Shown here: positions 23,596-34,297 of the stretch, piece after piece
Position numbering within the stretch: the stretch's first letter is position 1
Layout: the number at the start of each line of letters is the position of its first letter
NCBI GenBank assembly: GCA_014529385.2
Contig: CM043969.1
Location: 67,607,676-67,671,675, forward strand
Source: Adiantum capillus-veneris
Taxonomy: Eukaryota > Streptophyta > Polypodiopsida > Polypodiales > Pteridaceae
Reading direction: 5' to 3'
Length of the DNA: 64,000 nucleotides
Position numbers and translations under genes: made by a program
Notes under the pieces: generated by a model
Databases searched by the model: none
The model's input: only the letters and a program-made list of their open reading frames with translations
Told to the model about the DNA's origin: nothing

Positions 23596-25114
23596 CTATC
23601 TGTTCAAGTTCTTGTCCTCGTCCATAGGCCCGTACATTTGATCGTCCTGACTCTACATTAACCAAAACCAAATTAAACAAATTAACAACTCAAAACAATT
23701 ATTGCAATATGATTTGTCTAGACTTTCCGCCTGTAGATATCCGATCACTGAGTCGAATTGCTCGCAAGAGATGTGATGGTTCTCCCACAACCATCGCCAA
23801 GTTTCAAATTATGTGTACCGCTCTCGAAACTTAACCATCTCTATGGTTGGTCGACTCAGAGTGATGTTTTCCTAAGTTAGCAATAACAAAAGCAACAAAA
23901 GAAATTCATTAACTAAAACCTTTTTTGAATCGGTTTAGGTTCCAATTTAACCAAAATTACATATTTGTCCTTCCAAGTTGCTGTGCATCTCGAACCATAG
24001 TGTGTGGAAGTTTGTCTGGCTCAAGCTTTACGTTGTTGTTTGTAGGATGAGCCCGTTGCAGCTTGTTCATCCTTTTTCTCCATTGCCCACTCCCACTCCG
24101 CATTTGCCATGATGCCTCCACGATAGCTCCTGTCTCGATCTCTAACCTGACTAGCCACTGCACGCCAGACACTGAACTGCTTGTTTTGCAAAAATGTTTT
24201 AATGTAGCCCTCCAACCACTGTGATGAAAATTTCTCATTGGGGGCATTTAGGAATTGAGTATGCAATGCATCCTTGATGTAGCGTGCATGATTGTGCTAC
24301 TGATCTCCAAAATTTAAATTCTTATACATCGAGTGTATAAAACTCTGAAAATGGCATCGAAACACCTTGCCCTGTGCTGTTCCAAAGTCCACTTCCCCGC
24401 CATACTTTACTCTATAGTGGCACCCGTATGTGTCTGCCACGGGTGCATCAATATCCTCCTCCTCAGCATCAGGGGTGGCACGCTCTGAAATAGGGGACTC
24501 CGTCTCCCTCCCAACTACCAAAACAAGCGAGGCCACATGGTCCCCCACCGCTCCGCTTCTCGATGCTCGCTTCTCTGAGACAAACGTCTACGCGTGCTAC
24601 CAGAAGAAGTGTGATGACGATGCTCAGGTGAAGCAGGAATGGAATGGAGTGGCGTGGGGCCTTGCGATGGAAGTGGAGTGGGACCTTGTGATGAAGGGGA
24701 GTAGGTCGATAAGAAGGGATCGTAGGAGGTGCCGTGAGTGCGAGGCTCTGGATGTAGCGAGTCCCTCCCTAGTTTCCCCACGGTGTGGAGTGTTGAGAAA
24801 GGCCGTAGGCCGCAAGCTGCTTCTAGGTGTAGTGGCCAAACAACCCCTCCATCGAACGGAGGTACTCGTCTCGTAAAGAGTGTCCATTGGAGGTCTGGAT
24901 CTACCACCAGTGGAGGAACTTGGGTAGATGGATCGGCACCTACAAATAACAAAGAGAAACCTATACTCATGCTCACAAAAAACTAGTTACAGATGAGCTT
25001 AATGTCTTTGCTTGGACTTACCGCCTCAAGACTCGGGTCCACTGGAGGCGATGTCCACCGTGCATGGGAGCCCATCTGGGACATGAATCCACCACCAGAT
25101 GGCTCGTTTGACAT
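23596..25114 (-). pseudogene. Unidentified region with exon-like blocks
   Basis: On the minus strand an ATG at 25114 opens 31 codons (MSNEPSGGGFMSQMGSH...) ending at a consensus donor GCG|GTAAGT (25021). The candidate acceptor TTTGTAG at 24940 leads to a GADPSTQVPPLVVDPDLQW frame, but this join is out of phase by one base. Further blocks include TYGCHYRVKYGGEVDFGTAQ, QWLEGYIKTFLQNKQFSVWR and WRWLWENHHISCEQFD, each with coding-like composition. A last short block ends in a stop at 23596. I do not recognise the family. It may be a decayed plant transposon protein or host gene relic. Confidence 0.35.
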
Positions 25115-25239
25115 CTACATTATAGGTTGATAAGTATCATGACCTAAACTACATCTAATATGCATACCGCTACATGCGTACATCCAATCCTCTCTCTACA
25201 CCTAAACATATGTATAGAGTGGGTAGAGATAGATAGAGA

Positions 25240-25560
25240 TTAAAGCTTCAGTTACTACTTCTCTTAGCCTTTGAAAAATGCACTCAAGTCACTACACCTG
25301 TGGTTTAGAATATTGTTTATTGCAAAGAGTAGTGGACTGGGTTTAGCAGTGCTAAGTTGGCACCAGTTCCTATCAAGCTTGCTAATAGCTCAACAATGGT
25401 TAAGCCATAGGCAAGTCTAAAAAGACTCCATTATTAAGACCATAGTTCTCGGTGGTGCCCCCAAACCCTGTAAACAGGCATGCCAGTCAAGATAATTAAT
25501 TTCAGTCCCACTTTACCCTGTTGCAATGAACAACTCCGACCTTTCATAGATTAAAGGAGT
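25240..25560 (-). repeat. Antisense relic of a chromovirus leader
   Basis: On the minus strand this matches the leader at 13420-13740, including TAATAATGGAGTCTTTTTAG and ACTTGCCTATGGCTT, then a CAAAGGCTAAGAG block. It indicates another, otherwise lost, insertion of the same family. Confidence 0.6.
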
Positions 25561-25689
25561 GCATCTCTTCTTAGGTAGAGAATAATGAGACCTAAGCTCT
25601 AATCACTAACTATCTATCACTAAACTCTCTTTATAAAGACGTAGAGAGGTGTAAGAGGAGGGTAATAGAGTAGAGAGAAGAAGAGCAAT

Positions 25690-25927
25690 AAGAGATTTTG
25701 TACTCCTATTGCTCTCTCCCTCTTTCTCTCTTTCTCTAACTCTCCATCTCTATCTCTTTCTCTCTCTCTCTCTCTCTCTCCCTATTTTCCTCTATCTCTC
25801 TTTCTCTGTACCACTTCCTCTCTCTCTCTCTCTCTTTCTTATCTCTATCTCTTTCTCTCTGTCTATCCCTCTCTACCCACTTCTCTCTCTTTCCCTTTCT
25901 TTATTTCTCTCTATTTCTCTCACTCTA

Positions 25928-25958
<31 letters not shown>

Positions 25959-26220
25959 TTCTCTTTCTATCTCACTCTCTACCCTCTTTCTACGTCTCTC
26001 TCTCTCTCTAACTTTTTATTTTTAACTCTCTCTACCCTATACTCCCTCTCCAATATATCTATTTAAACAAAAAAAAATCTCTTTTTTTGTAAATCTTCTC
26101 TATTTACTCTAATCTCCCTCTCCTCCTCTCCCTTACTCTTCTCTTTCTCTCTACTTTCCTCTCTCCATTTTACTTTTTTTTTATACTCTAATATTTCTCT
26201 CTCTCTCTCTCTCTAAACAC
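25690..26220. repeat. Pyrimidine-rich (CT)n low-complexity tract
   Basis: About 500 bp is almost entirely C and T on the plus strand, mostly TCTC words with scattered A. Serine/leucine-rich open frames in it are composition artefacts. Confidence 0.95.
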
Positions 26221-26259
26221 CACAAAAAAAACCCTTTGTTTAGGCTAGCATAGAACTCC

Positions 26260-26424
26260 CCTCATATTCCCTGAGCATCTAAATGCTTAGAGGAGAAAAA
26301 TGGGAACCCAATTAAGGGAGTTGAGGTTTGGAGGGAGTTTTTTTTCAGATTTTTTCTCAACTAAGCAATTTTTTTTAAAGAACTCGCTTCACTTTAAAAT
26401 CAATTTTTGGAGCTTTTTTTCTTA

Positions 26425-26430
<6 letters not shown>
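26260..26430 (-). repeat. Dispersed AT-rich repeat, antisense copy 2
   Basis: On the minus strand this reads ATTAAGAAAAAAAGCTC, then TTGCTTAGTTGAGAAAAAAT and a CTCCCTCCAAACCTCAACTCCC-like end, colinear with 4513-4640. A (GA)n tract (CT on the plus strand, 26430-26463) abuts it in the same relative position. Confidence 0.6.
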
Positions 26431-26498
<68 letters not shown>

Positions 26499-26565
26499 CT
26501 CTGCCCTTTATATATATATATTCCTCTCCCCTTCTCTTTCTATCTCTCACTTCTCTCTCTGTCCC

Positions 26566-26618
<53 letters not shown>
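26430..26618. repeat. (CT)n/(TA)n/(CT)n microsatellite
   Basis: Three simple-sequence blocks, CT, TA and again CT, are separated by short unique pieces. Confidence 0.95.
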
Positions 26619-26620
<2 letters not shown>

Positions 26621-26987
26621 GTTTTTTGAAAATATTCAAATAGAGCTTAGGCTTAACAACCATCTATTACAATGCTCCCATCACTAGAGCGTGGTTGTCT
26701 TGGTGACTTGCTCCTTGACTAGGCAAGTCTAGTACACTAAGGAATGCATGAAGAGACAAAATAAATTAACCAAGTTTAAAATGCATGGGGCGTCATGCAC
26801 TTCAAACTTAGCGAACAAAACCAAGGTACCCTTTGCGATATGGGATGATGAATTAAATATGGATAGAAAACTTATTTTTCCATCTGCAATTCATGTTAAT
26901 TGCTCCATTATCCACCCTTCACCCCACTACAAACATGTGGAAGCCAGCGAGTATGTCGGGCAGGGAGGGCAACAAGTAAACTCTTCA

Positions 26988-27451
26988 TTAATCTCCTAAT
27001 GCATGACATGCGGACGTCCTTGAACCAAGGCTAGCCATGTCTGGACCTCTTGTAATACGGAGGCGTATCATAGTATTAATGAACATACTCCATGGAACAT
27101 CTCCAAGAAGAATCCAGTCCCCTTCTTTGTCTTCATAGGTCAGTACAAACTCCGAACTTTCCAAGAAATGAGCTCTAACCACCATTAGGGTTGCGAAACA
27201 TGTCTTCTACAGCTGATAACAATCCATCATAAGATTTGCAGGTACTGAGATCCATTATACCACCGATTGGAATCCCATCCATATTGACCTTCACATAAAA
27301 TGTTGACTGAATACTATCATGCTCCTCCCCAATAGGCTTGAGGCGCACAATAAGGGTGCTCCTTTGATAGGATCAAACATGGGGCCAACCTACAACCTGA
27401 CCCTTGGAAGGAGGAGCCTCATCTTGACTTCCTACAATTTGCAGATTTGTA
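26988..27451 (-). pseudogene. Aux/IAA auxin-response repressor relic
   Basis: Aux/IAA proteins repress auxin response factors and are degraded through a GWPPV-type degron bound by TIR1/AFB. On the minus strand the degron region reads KGQVVGWPHV (GWPHV at 27376-27390), with the second Pro replaced by His and a stop right after. FYVKVNMDGIPIG and [16 protein letters not shown] follow, the start of the C-terminal PB1 domain, then a stop. After a frameshift the frame 27185-26988 completes PB1 with [33 protein letters not shown] and a short tail to a stop. Introns usual in this family are not visible between these blocks, suggesting a processed copy. The N-terminal EAR repression domain was not found. 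Confidence 0.85.
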
Positions 27452-27575
27452 TGTTTGTTGCAAAATTTAAGGTCAATCTTAGATTTTCACAACAGTTCAT
27501 TATCTCCCTCCCTCATTATAGCAGTAAAAAAAGCCTTACTATTTTGGCCAGATACAGGCTGATAAAAACTAGGAC

Positions 27576-28367
27576 ATGGATTATTCAGGCAATGCCAAGG
27601 CCTTGCTGGTGGATAGGATGGCACCCTCCATGGTACTGAGCAACGAAGTGACGTTGGCAGTCCATATGCATCACTTGTCAACTGTTGCCAATCCCTTTGT
27701 AAAGCACATGGTGAAATTGAGGAAGACCTCCGTCTACCGCTACGCCTCTAGCTCCTTAGTGCAAGTGGGCGACGTGCCTCTGAGGGAGTTCTGTAATATT
27801 GTGCCATAAAAGTTGGAGTATATATTCATTCTGGAGGGCTCAAATGCCGGGGCCTCTCTTGCACAATTTGCCCAACGAGTGATAGAGGTTACCCCAGGGG
27901 TCATGCACAAGCTATCGGGGGTGCAATCCACACAAGGTTGCAATGTTGTCAAAGTCACTTGCTTGCCGTCCTCCTTTTGTTGCCTAGAACAATCACTCAA
28001 CAACTCTTCATCGTTATCCTCTTGGTGTCCCCGTCGTCATTTAGGATCCTCAAAATGTAGGGACCTTATTACGCATTGTTGCAGCCTTTGATTGGGATGG
28101 GTCTTCCTGCTGAATGGTTGTTGTGACCTGCTCAAGGAAACGACTCTGCGGGCATCTCGAGGAGCTTGCTTTTGGGTTCCCATAGCATGTGGTAAATGGA
28201 ATCAATTTCAGTCCCCCTTGCAAAGACAAGAAAAATGGTCAACATAAAACAGACTCGATGGCTTCTAACCAAGAAAACTTTGATCAATGGTGCAAAAAAG
28301 AGGATCAAATGTGCACATCTATATCTGAAGAGCTTGGCAACATAAACACGCAAGAGTTCTTAATCCC

Positions 28368-28370
<3 letters not shown>
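27576..28370 (+). pseudogene. SpoU-family RNA 2'-O-methyltransferase relic, copy 2
   Basis: The frame from 27576 carries the N-terminal substrate-binding part: ANPFVKHMVKLRKTSVYRYA, SSSLVQVGDVPLREF, a TAA at 27807, then in the same frame EYIFILEGSNAG and TPGVMHKLSGVQST. After a frameshift the catalytic SpoU motif DPQNVGTLLRIVAAFDWDG starts at 28045, containing the conserved Asn and Arg. One base is missing compared with copy 1 and the frame shifts again to FLLNGCCDLLKE and RASRGACFWVPIACGKWNQF. Similarity to copy 1 continues to about 28367. Three breaks show that it is non-functional. No intron interrupts the aligned part. Confidence 0.85.
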
Positions 28371-28441
<71 letters not shown>

Positions 28442-28495
28442 AGAGAGAGAAAAAGATAGATAGAGAGAGAGGGGGAGGGAGGGGGGGGGGAGAGA
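28370..28495. repeat. (CT)n/(TA)n/(GA)n and G-rich microsatellite
   Basis: This sits at the same point after SpoU copy 2 as the 4372-4512 tract does after copy 1. Confidence 0.95.
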
Positions 28496-28565
28496 GAGAT
28501 AAAAAGCTCGCTTCGAAAAGCTTTCTCTCTCATCGTTTTTTAATGGAATTATCCAAAAATTAATG
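28496..28565 (+). repeat. Dispersed AT-rich repeat, short copy 3
   Basis: The segment begins ATAAAAAGCTCGCTTCGAAAA after the GA tract, matching the start of copy 1 at 4513. Similarity is lost after about 60 bp. Confidence 0.4.
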
Positions 28566-29702
28566 CAAAAATTAACCAAAAATTACCAAAAATTTGCAAA
28601 AATTATCTGAAATATACTCAAAAAAATTTAAAAAATTCTCCACACATTGGGGAATAGTGCAGCCAAATAAAATTGTACAAATCACATCAATTCAATTGCC
28701 AACAATATTATCAATAAAATCAGGACTAAGCAATTAAACCGGCAAAATAACCGACAAAATCAGGTAAAAAATTGACGCAATTAGAGTGTGTAAATCCCTG
28801 TTTTGAGCACAAAAATGCAGCATTTAATCATTACACACATCATTTATGCAATCAAAACATTGAATCGACCATGCAAATTAAACACTTTTTTAGGCACACA
28901 CACACACTAAAAAATTGGCAGTTTTTACCAATCTTTAGGTGCGCACACAAAAGGGTTAAACTTGTCGGATTTGCAATGTGACTTCACAAATCATTAGTTG
29001 GGCATGAGCACAACACAGATCAAGCATCACAATTAAAAAATCATAACGCACACATTGATTTCTAGGTGCACAAACATGGGCAAAATAGTGCACACACACC
29101 TAAAATTAGCATACACACACTCAATTAGAATGCACACACACACTTGATTTTAGTGTACACCCACTTGAAATTGACCATCCAAGCATACAATTAACTCAAT
29201 TAGGCATCCAATTAGCAACACACATTCATCAATTAGCAATTGAAACTTGTCAATTCTTAAAAATTTCGGCATTACGACGGCGTGAAAACGAATAATCGTA
29301 AAATTTTCAATCCATAACATCAACATTGCTTTGCATCAACATAGTATAGCGTTACATTGCATCATGGTGGGATCTCTACAAAATTCTACACATCTCTAGA
29401 TTCTAGGGAGGTTGAGAATACCACCTTGATTACCTTTCCGTTGAAGATCAATTGAATGGTCGAATGCTCCAATCCTTCATAGCAAATTAGTAAATTAGCA
29501 AAAATTAATCAAATTAGCAAGGGGTTAGTGTGAAATTAGAGTGTGTAAACACACAATTGGCAAGATACGGTCACACATTAGGGAATTATGAACACAATGT
29601 TTCATGCGCACACATTCAAAATTCACAAAAACATAAACACACAAGTGAAATTAGTGAGGGAACGCATTCGTTTATGCCACAATTACACTAGCGTAGGCCA
29701 TT
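28566..29702 (-). other. Leader/internal region of an LTR element, no ORF
   Basis: This is AT-rich sequence with many ACACAC and TTAGCAAA words. It lies on the internal side of the primer site and LTR at 29704-30627, so it is probably untranslated internal sequence of that element. No protein motif was seen on either strand. Confidence 0.45.
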
Positions 29703-29703
29703 G

Positions 29704-29721
29704 TCCCCGGCAGTGGTGCCA
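29704..29721 (-). promoter_or_regulatory. Primer binding site of LTR-D
   Basis: The minus strand reads TGGCACCACTGCCGGGGA two bases inside the LTR end. It resembles the TGGCGCC...GCCGGGGA primer sites of plant Tat/Athila-type Gypsy elements. Confidence 0.75.
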
Positions 29722-29723
29722 AA

Positions 29724-30627
29724 TATTAGAGGTTCCATCGTTGCAATAGCTCCAATGACCAACAAAATTGTCGATACAGAGGGATGAGCTACCCGGCTAG
29801 GCATGGAAACACTCAGACGGTTAGTGAGCTAATCGTGGCAACACAAATGGTTAACTCTACGAGGTGAGCTTCTTGGCCCATGGAGGAGCTAAGCCGCAAT
29901 GAAGGGCAATCTGCATATCCACTTCTCTTCACCTCTAATCAACCCAAACACACACACTACGATTGCAAAACGCACACAACACTAATCCTATCATGCAACA
30001 CACTAATCGCAAGCACACACACATAGATCTATCGAGCACCACACTCCAATCAAACCTACATGCACACACAACAAAAGAGGGCAATCATGCAAGATTAGAG
30101 AGGGATTAACCACTAATTAGTTAAGATCTAGTTAATTTAAGCATCATAAGCAATCATAAGAAGTAAGAGAGAATGAATTATTGATTAGTGTTAATCAAGT
30201 CTCATGAGCAAGGAGAAGCTCAAGGACTCCATATCCACACACCTCAAGAGCTCTCACCAAAGATTGCTCTCAACAAATGAGCTTGAGAACCGTAATTTCT
30301 TTTACACACTGCTTTATATACCTAGGGTAAAAATATGCATGTCCGACCACCCAAGGACTTTAGGGCTCCACCACTTAGTGAATCTGCAACCTAAGCATAG
30401 TAATTGGCCTATTCTTTACAGCTTGGAACTCCCATTGAGCCCGTAACACATTAAAATATTACAATGGCTTGAAATAATTTGGGAATTTACAATACGTGAC
30501 CATTTTGGAAAAACGTGGAAAATGTGTAACTCCAATCTTTACTGCTTCTTTGCATTCATCCTTGATGTGGATTCATACGTTTTCGGTCTTTAACAGCTTC
30601 TGTTAACTGACGTTGACTCAGTTAACA
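29724..30627 (-). repeat. 5' LTR of a separate Gypsy-type element (LTR-D)
   Basis: On the minus strand it starts TGTTAACTGAGTCAACG and ends next to the primer site, giving about 904 bp. It abuts the 3' spacer of the large Gypsy copy 1 at 30628, where the related copy 2 continues differently. So it probably inserted into copy 1 or joined it by deletion. No partner LTR was found in the window. Confidence 0.6.
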
Positions 30628-31697
30628 CAATCATATACATTGTATATAAACCTCGTAGGCAAGCTGTCTATGGAGTCAGAACCAAATTTTGGCATCTACC
30701 AAAAACCTAGCTTTTCTACTGGGGACCCCCTCGACCCCTACCGAATGGTGAATTGATGATACAGAAAGGTTCTATTATGTTAGGACATGCTACAATTCAA
30801 ATCCCATCTGATTTGGTCGAGCTGACAGGCCGCTATGGTCAATTTTTGGTCGGTCTTCGTGCAGTGCTCGACTCTAGGGTTTTTTCTAGGGGTTTAGACT
30901 AGCTACCGGCTGTACAAAATGGATCATTGATGAGTAAAGAACTTACCCCTCATGTCTCGTGTGAGACGGCACTGAAAACGGGCAACTGTAGACTCCGGAA
31001 AGTATGCGCGAAAGAGGTCGAAAAGCTCTCTCTGCAAAGGTGACAAGTGGAAATGAAGTTGTTTTAGCCTACCTGGGATATCTATACCCGGACTTCCCAA
31101 ACCATTTCCCCCCAGATTCCCCCGTTAGTCCTACTAGGCCGTGAAATCTATGTTAGCCTCAAAAATTTCCCCGATCGGATTCCTTTAGCTCATTTTGCGA
31201 AAATTTTGCAAAAGTAGGTCTGGCCGCCTAATTTAGGCTTCCCGCTTCCATCTTCTCATTTCATTGAAAATTTTTGTGCTTGTTCGCCTTGTCTTTCTTA
31301 TCACCACCGTGTCTTCCGTTTTTCCATCTGAGCTCCTTTGCTATTTATTTTTAATTTTTGACATGTTTATTGAAAAAATCAAAGAAAATAACAAAATGCA
31401 CTAAAAAAGCAAAGTGAAAATCCAATAATTAATAAAATTCATTGAAAAACACAGCTTTATTATTTTTTATTGGATTTCTTCATTTTTAAGTCTCATTATT
31501 AAGAAAAATGATGAAAAATAACAAAAAAGTACTATTTTTTGATAATTTTATGATAGTATATACACTATTTACACTCATCGGGAAGATATTATCAGTGAAT
31601 TTTTCCTTGATGATGAATTATAAGGGCATTATTAGGTAATTTTGCAAAAAATCACACGTTAACATCGAACTTTTTTCTCCTTCTTCAAACATTGTCC
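30628..31697 (-). other. 3' spacer of large Gypsy copy 1
   Basis: This non-coding AT-rich stretch is colinear with 61690-62850 of copy 2 (shared blocks include GGGGACCCCCTCGACCCCTA / GGGACCTCCCTCGACCCCTG and AAAAATCACACGTTAACATC). It shows no ORF on either strand. Confidence 0.75.
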
Positions 31698-32450
31698 TTA
31701 ATTACTTAGTGCCCTTCCACCCCTCCTAGATGGCGTACTCCGGGATGACTGTGTGCATGGGTTGAACAATCGTGTCTTATGCATAGCCGTGGTTGGCTCT
31801 ACCATGCTTTGAAGATCAATGCAATTCAAACCACTATACTGTGCAAGAGCTGGGTCTTGAGTAATTAACTCAAGGGTTTCTGATGTCGATGCTTTCTGAT
31901 GCTGTCTTCCAAAGAGAAAATCTTGTAGCTTGTGTGATCTCTGTTTGATTGTACCATTAGGATGCTTCAACACGCTGATTGCCTGACCTGTTGGTAGCAC
32001 TTTTGACTATTGTCGAGCTTTTTCTCGCCATTGGTAGGTTGGTTTGCTTGGTGTGGAATGGTGTGGTGGAGTCTTCTGAGACATAAGTCTCCATTGCTTG
32101 ATTGTTTTTACTGTTTGTTGAGAAGATAAGTGCTCCTTTTTCTGCCAAATCCATTTCAAGTTAGGTTCCTTGCTTGGAGATGCTCGTTTCTGTGTTTTGA
32201 CCCTTGGAACCTTCTTTGGTTTTGTCGGTGTTGTTTTGGGCACCCAGATTTGAATTGGATTGTCCTTAAGCTGTGCTTTTGGTACCCAAATTTGCATGAC
32301 TCCTTGCATGCTACTTGTAGCATTTGCTTATTGAGAGGATGGAGAAGATTGATTACTTCGTGGTTTGGTATGTTGATTGCTTCCTTTCCATTCCTCCTTG
32401 CTTGGTGCAATTCGAACAATAAGTTGCCCGCCTTTAGGTGATAGCTTGAG
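31698..32450 (-). pseudogene. C-terminal tail of the extended polyprotein, copy 1
   Basis: After the second retropepsin-like domain come Lys/Pro-rich text with repeated IWVPK motifs (MQIWVPKAQLKDNPIQIWVP), a basic QWREKARQ stretch and, from 32000, a tail with LKHPNGTIKQRSHKLQDFLF and SETLELITQDPALAQ ending at 31698. The tail is conserved at 63051-62851, so it was translated in the ancestor. No known domain is recognised. Confidence 0.6.
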
Positions 32451-32989
32451 CTAACTTGTATCCCAATATGGTACTGCTTTGTATGTCCGCATCCAGTGAA
32501 TTCCAAGAATCATCGTCTCATTCATGTGTTCATCTGGTAAGCATACAAACTGATCAGGATATGAACATCTATGTACTATCACATTCAAGTTGACTACTCC
32601 CAATGTTGGGGTTGGGTTCTTGTTGCATCCTTTGATTGTCGCTATTCCTGTTGTCAAAGACTGACTTGTTGCTTTCTTGTACGTGGAATAACTGACTGCA
32701 TTTACTCTAGCTCCTGTGTCAACCAAAGCATTTGTGCTATGATTGTTGAGCTGTACTTTGATGTGTAGGTCCATTTCTTCTAACCATTCATCATCTATTG
32801 AAACTGCATCTTTATGCAATTCCCATCGTCGATAATCTATTTCCAGAGTGTTGATGGGAATAGGTATCTGTTGATTCCTGAGAGCAGCTTTCTGTTTGAG
32901 TACCCAAAGCCGAGCTTCCTCTTGGGCTTCATCAATAACCTGTTGTCGTTTAATCCTCCTTTGCTTGGTTGCATGCATTCTTTCTAGCA
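32451..32989 (-). pseudogene. Second retropepsin-like domain downstream of integrase
   Basis: In the same open frame as the integrase C terminus, after a basic helical linker (KQRRIKRQQVIDEAQEEARL), the protein reads LHIKVQLNNHSTNALVDTGA. DTGA at 32709-32720 is followed about 70 residues later by ETMILGIHWMRTYKA. Those two features, D-T-G-A and a hydrophobic-ILG block at this spacing, define retropepsin-like folds. The copy at 63.2-63.9 kb has the same region with DTEA. The family already has a retropepsin before the reverse transcriptase, so this is an additional domain. Proteolytic function is not shown; it may be structural. Confidence 0.72.
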
Positions 32990-33721
32990 ATTCATTGGTT
33001 AGCAAAAAATTGTATTTCTTTAAACGGCATCCACTAATCCAATTAGCTATTGGTTCACCATCTAGGGTGGACAACTTTACTGGTCCACTTGGAGATACAT
33101 CTTCAATGATAAACGGTCCGTTTCCCTTTTTCTTAAACTTGGGAATGTGTTGCTTAAGGGAATAGATTAAAACTAAGTCCTCTTTCTTGAAGATTTTTGT
33201 TATTAGATGGGAATCAGAAAACTGTTTTTGTTTCCGTTTTTGCGCATAGATGTGAGATACGGCAGTTAACCTTTGCTCATCTAGCTTTTCTAAATCTTCA
33301 AGCCTTTCTGACAATTCATGTCCAGTCCACTCAAGATCCTTAGCTACCCTTAATGTCGGCAATAGAAATTGTATTGGCAGTATGGCCTTAGGACCATAAA
33401 CAAGGTTAAAGGGTGTAGCATTTAAAGCTGTTTTGAATGAAACTTGATAAACCCATAGAGTGGCATGGAGATTCATTTCCCAGTCTGCCCTTCCTGAACT
33501 AACCACTTTAGTCAGTACCCGAGCTAAGAATTTTGTTCGTATGCTCAGCTTGTACGTTTGCCTGTGGGTGATAGGAAGCTGATTTGTTATGGATGACCAT
33601 AAACTCATCAAGCAAATCCTCAATTACCTCATTAAGGAAATGAGTTCCCTGATCATTGACAATTTCTATTGGCAGTCCATATCTTGTGAATACATACTCA
33701 TATAAGAACGCAGTAGTGGTT
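32990..33721 (-). pseudogene. Integrase core and C-terminal domain of large Gypsy copy 1
   Basis: The minus strand continues with the core: GLPIEIVNDQGTHFLNEV holds the second catalytic Asp (near 33652), and the frame that reads SYHPQANVQAEHTN holds the Glu. A frame change joins the stretch from 33623, with LWVYQVSFKTALNATPFNLV and YGPKAILP. The C-terminal domain shows KKGNGPFIIEDVSPSGPVKL and ANWISGCRLKKYN, ending near 33000. Confidence 0.85.
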
Positions 33722-34297
33722 CTAGCTCTGAGTTGCTTTAGCCTCGGCCCACTTGGTCAAATAGTCCATAGCTACAATGATATATTGAGCTTGGGTTCTA
33801 TAAGCAGGTGGTGGCTGTATCGGCCCAACAAAATCGATACCCCATTTTGCAAAATCTCTAGCCCCCATCATTGGTCTTAAGGGCATGCTATCTACACGTG
33901 TTGGCATTTTTGCGCGTTGACAAGCATCACACCTTCCAACATATTCTTTGGCATCCACAAAAAGTGTTGGCCACCATATGCCTGTCATTAAGATTGCTCT
34001 TGCGGTGGTCTCACTAGAAAAGTGACCTCCAGCTAATCCAGCACGTGCTTGTTCTATAATCGGAATATACTCGTCTTCATTTGCACAAAGAAGCAAATGC
34101 TGATCTTTACCTCTCTGAAACAATTGGTTCCCAATAAGAGCATAGTCTCTCGCTTCAGTTTCAATTGCTCTTTGACAGCATTTACCCATATCCTCAGGAA
34201 AGGCTCGCCTTGATAAGTAAGTAATCAGATAGTTACTCCACTTAGGAACATGTGACATTTGGAACAGAGTTACATGAGGTATGGGTATTTGTTTTTG
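33722..34297 (-). pseudogene. Second HHCC module and start of integrase core
   Basis: In the same frame as the first module, VPKWSNYLITYL and YALIGNQLFQRGKDQHLLLC repeat the pre-integrase blocks. Then QARAGLAGGHFSSETTARA and a WWPTLFVDAKEYVGRCDACQ segment repeat the zinc module. The first His is Arg here. The core begins with AKWGIDFVGPIQ (first catalytic Asp) and VAMDYLTKWAEA. Two successive modules before one core are unusual. Confidence 0.8.

Noticed and set aside
25709-26011. Ser/Leu-rich open frame
   Set aside because: Product of a CT low-complexity tract.
27376-27390. GWPHV as a natural auxin-resistant degron
   Set aside because: A stop follows immediately and the PB1 domain is frameshifted, so no functional protein would be made.
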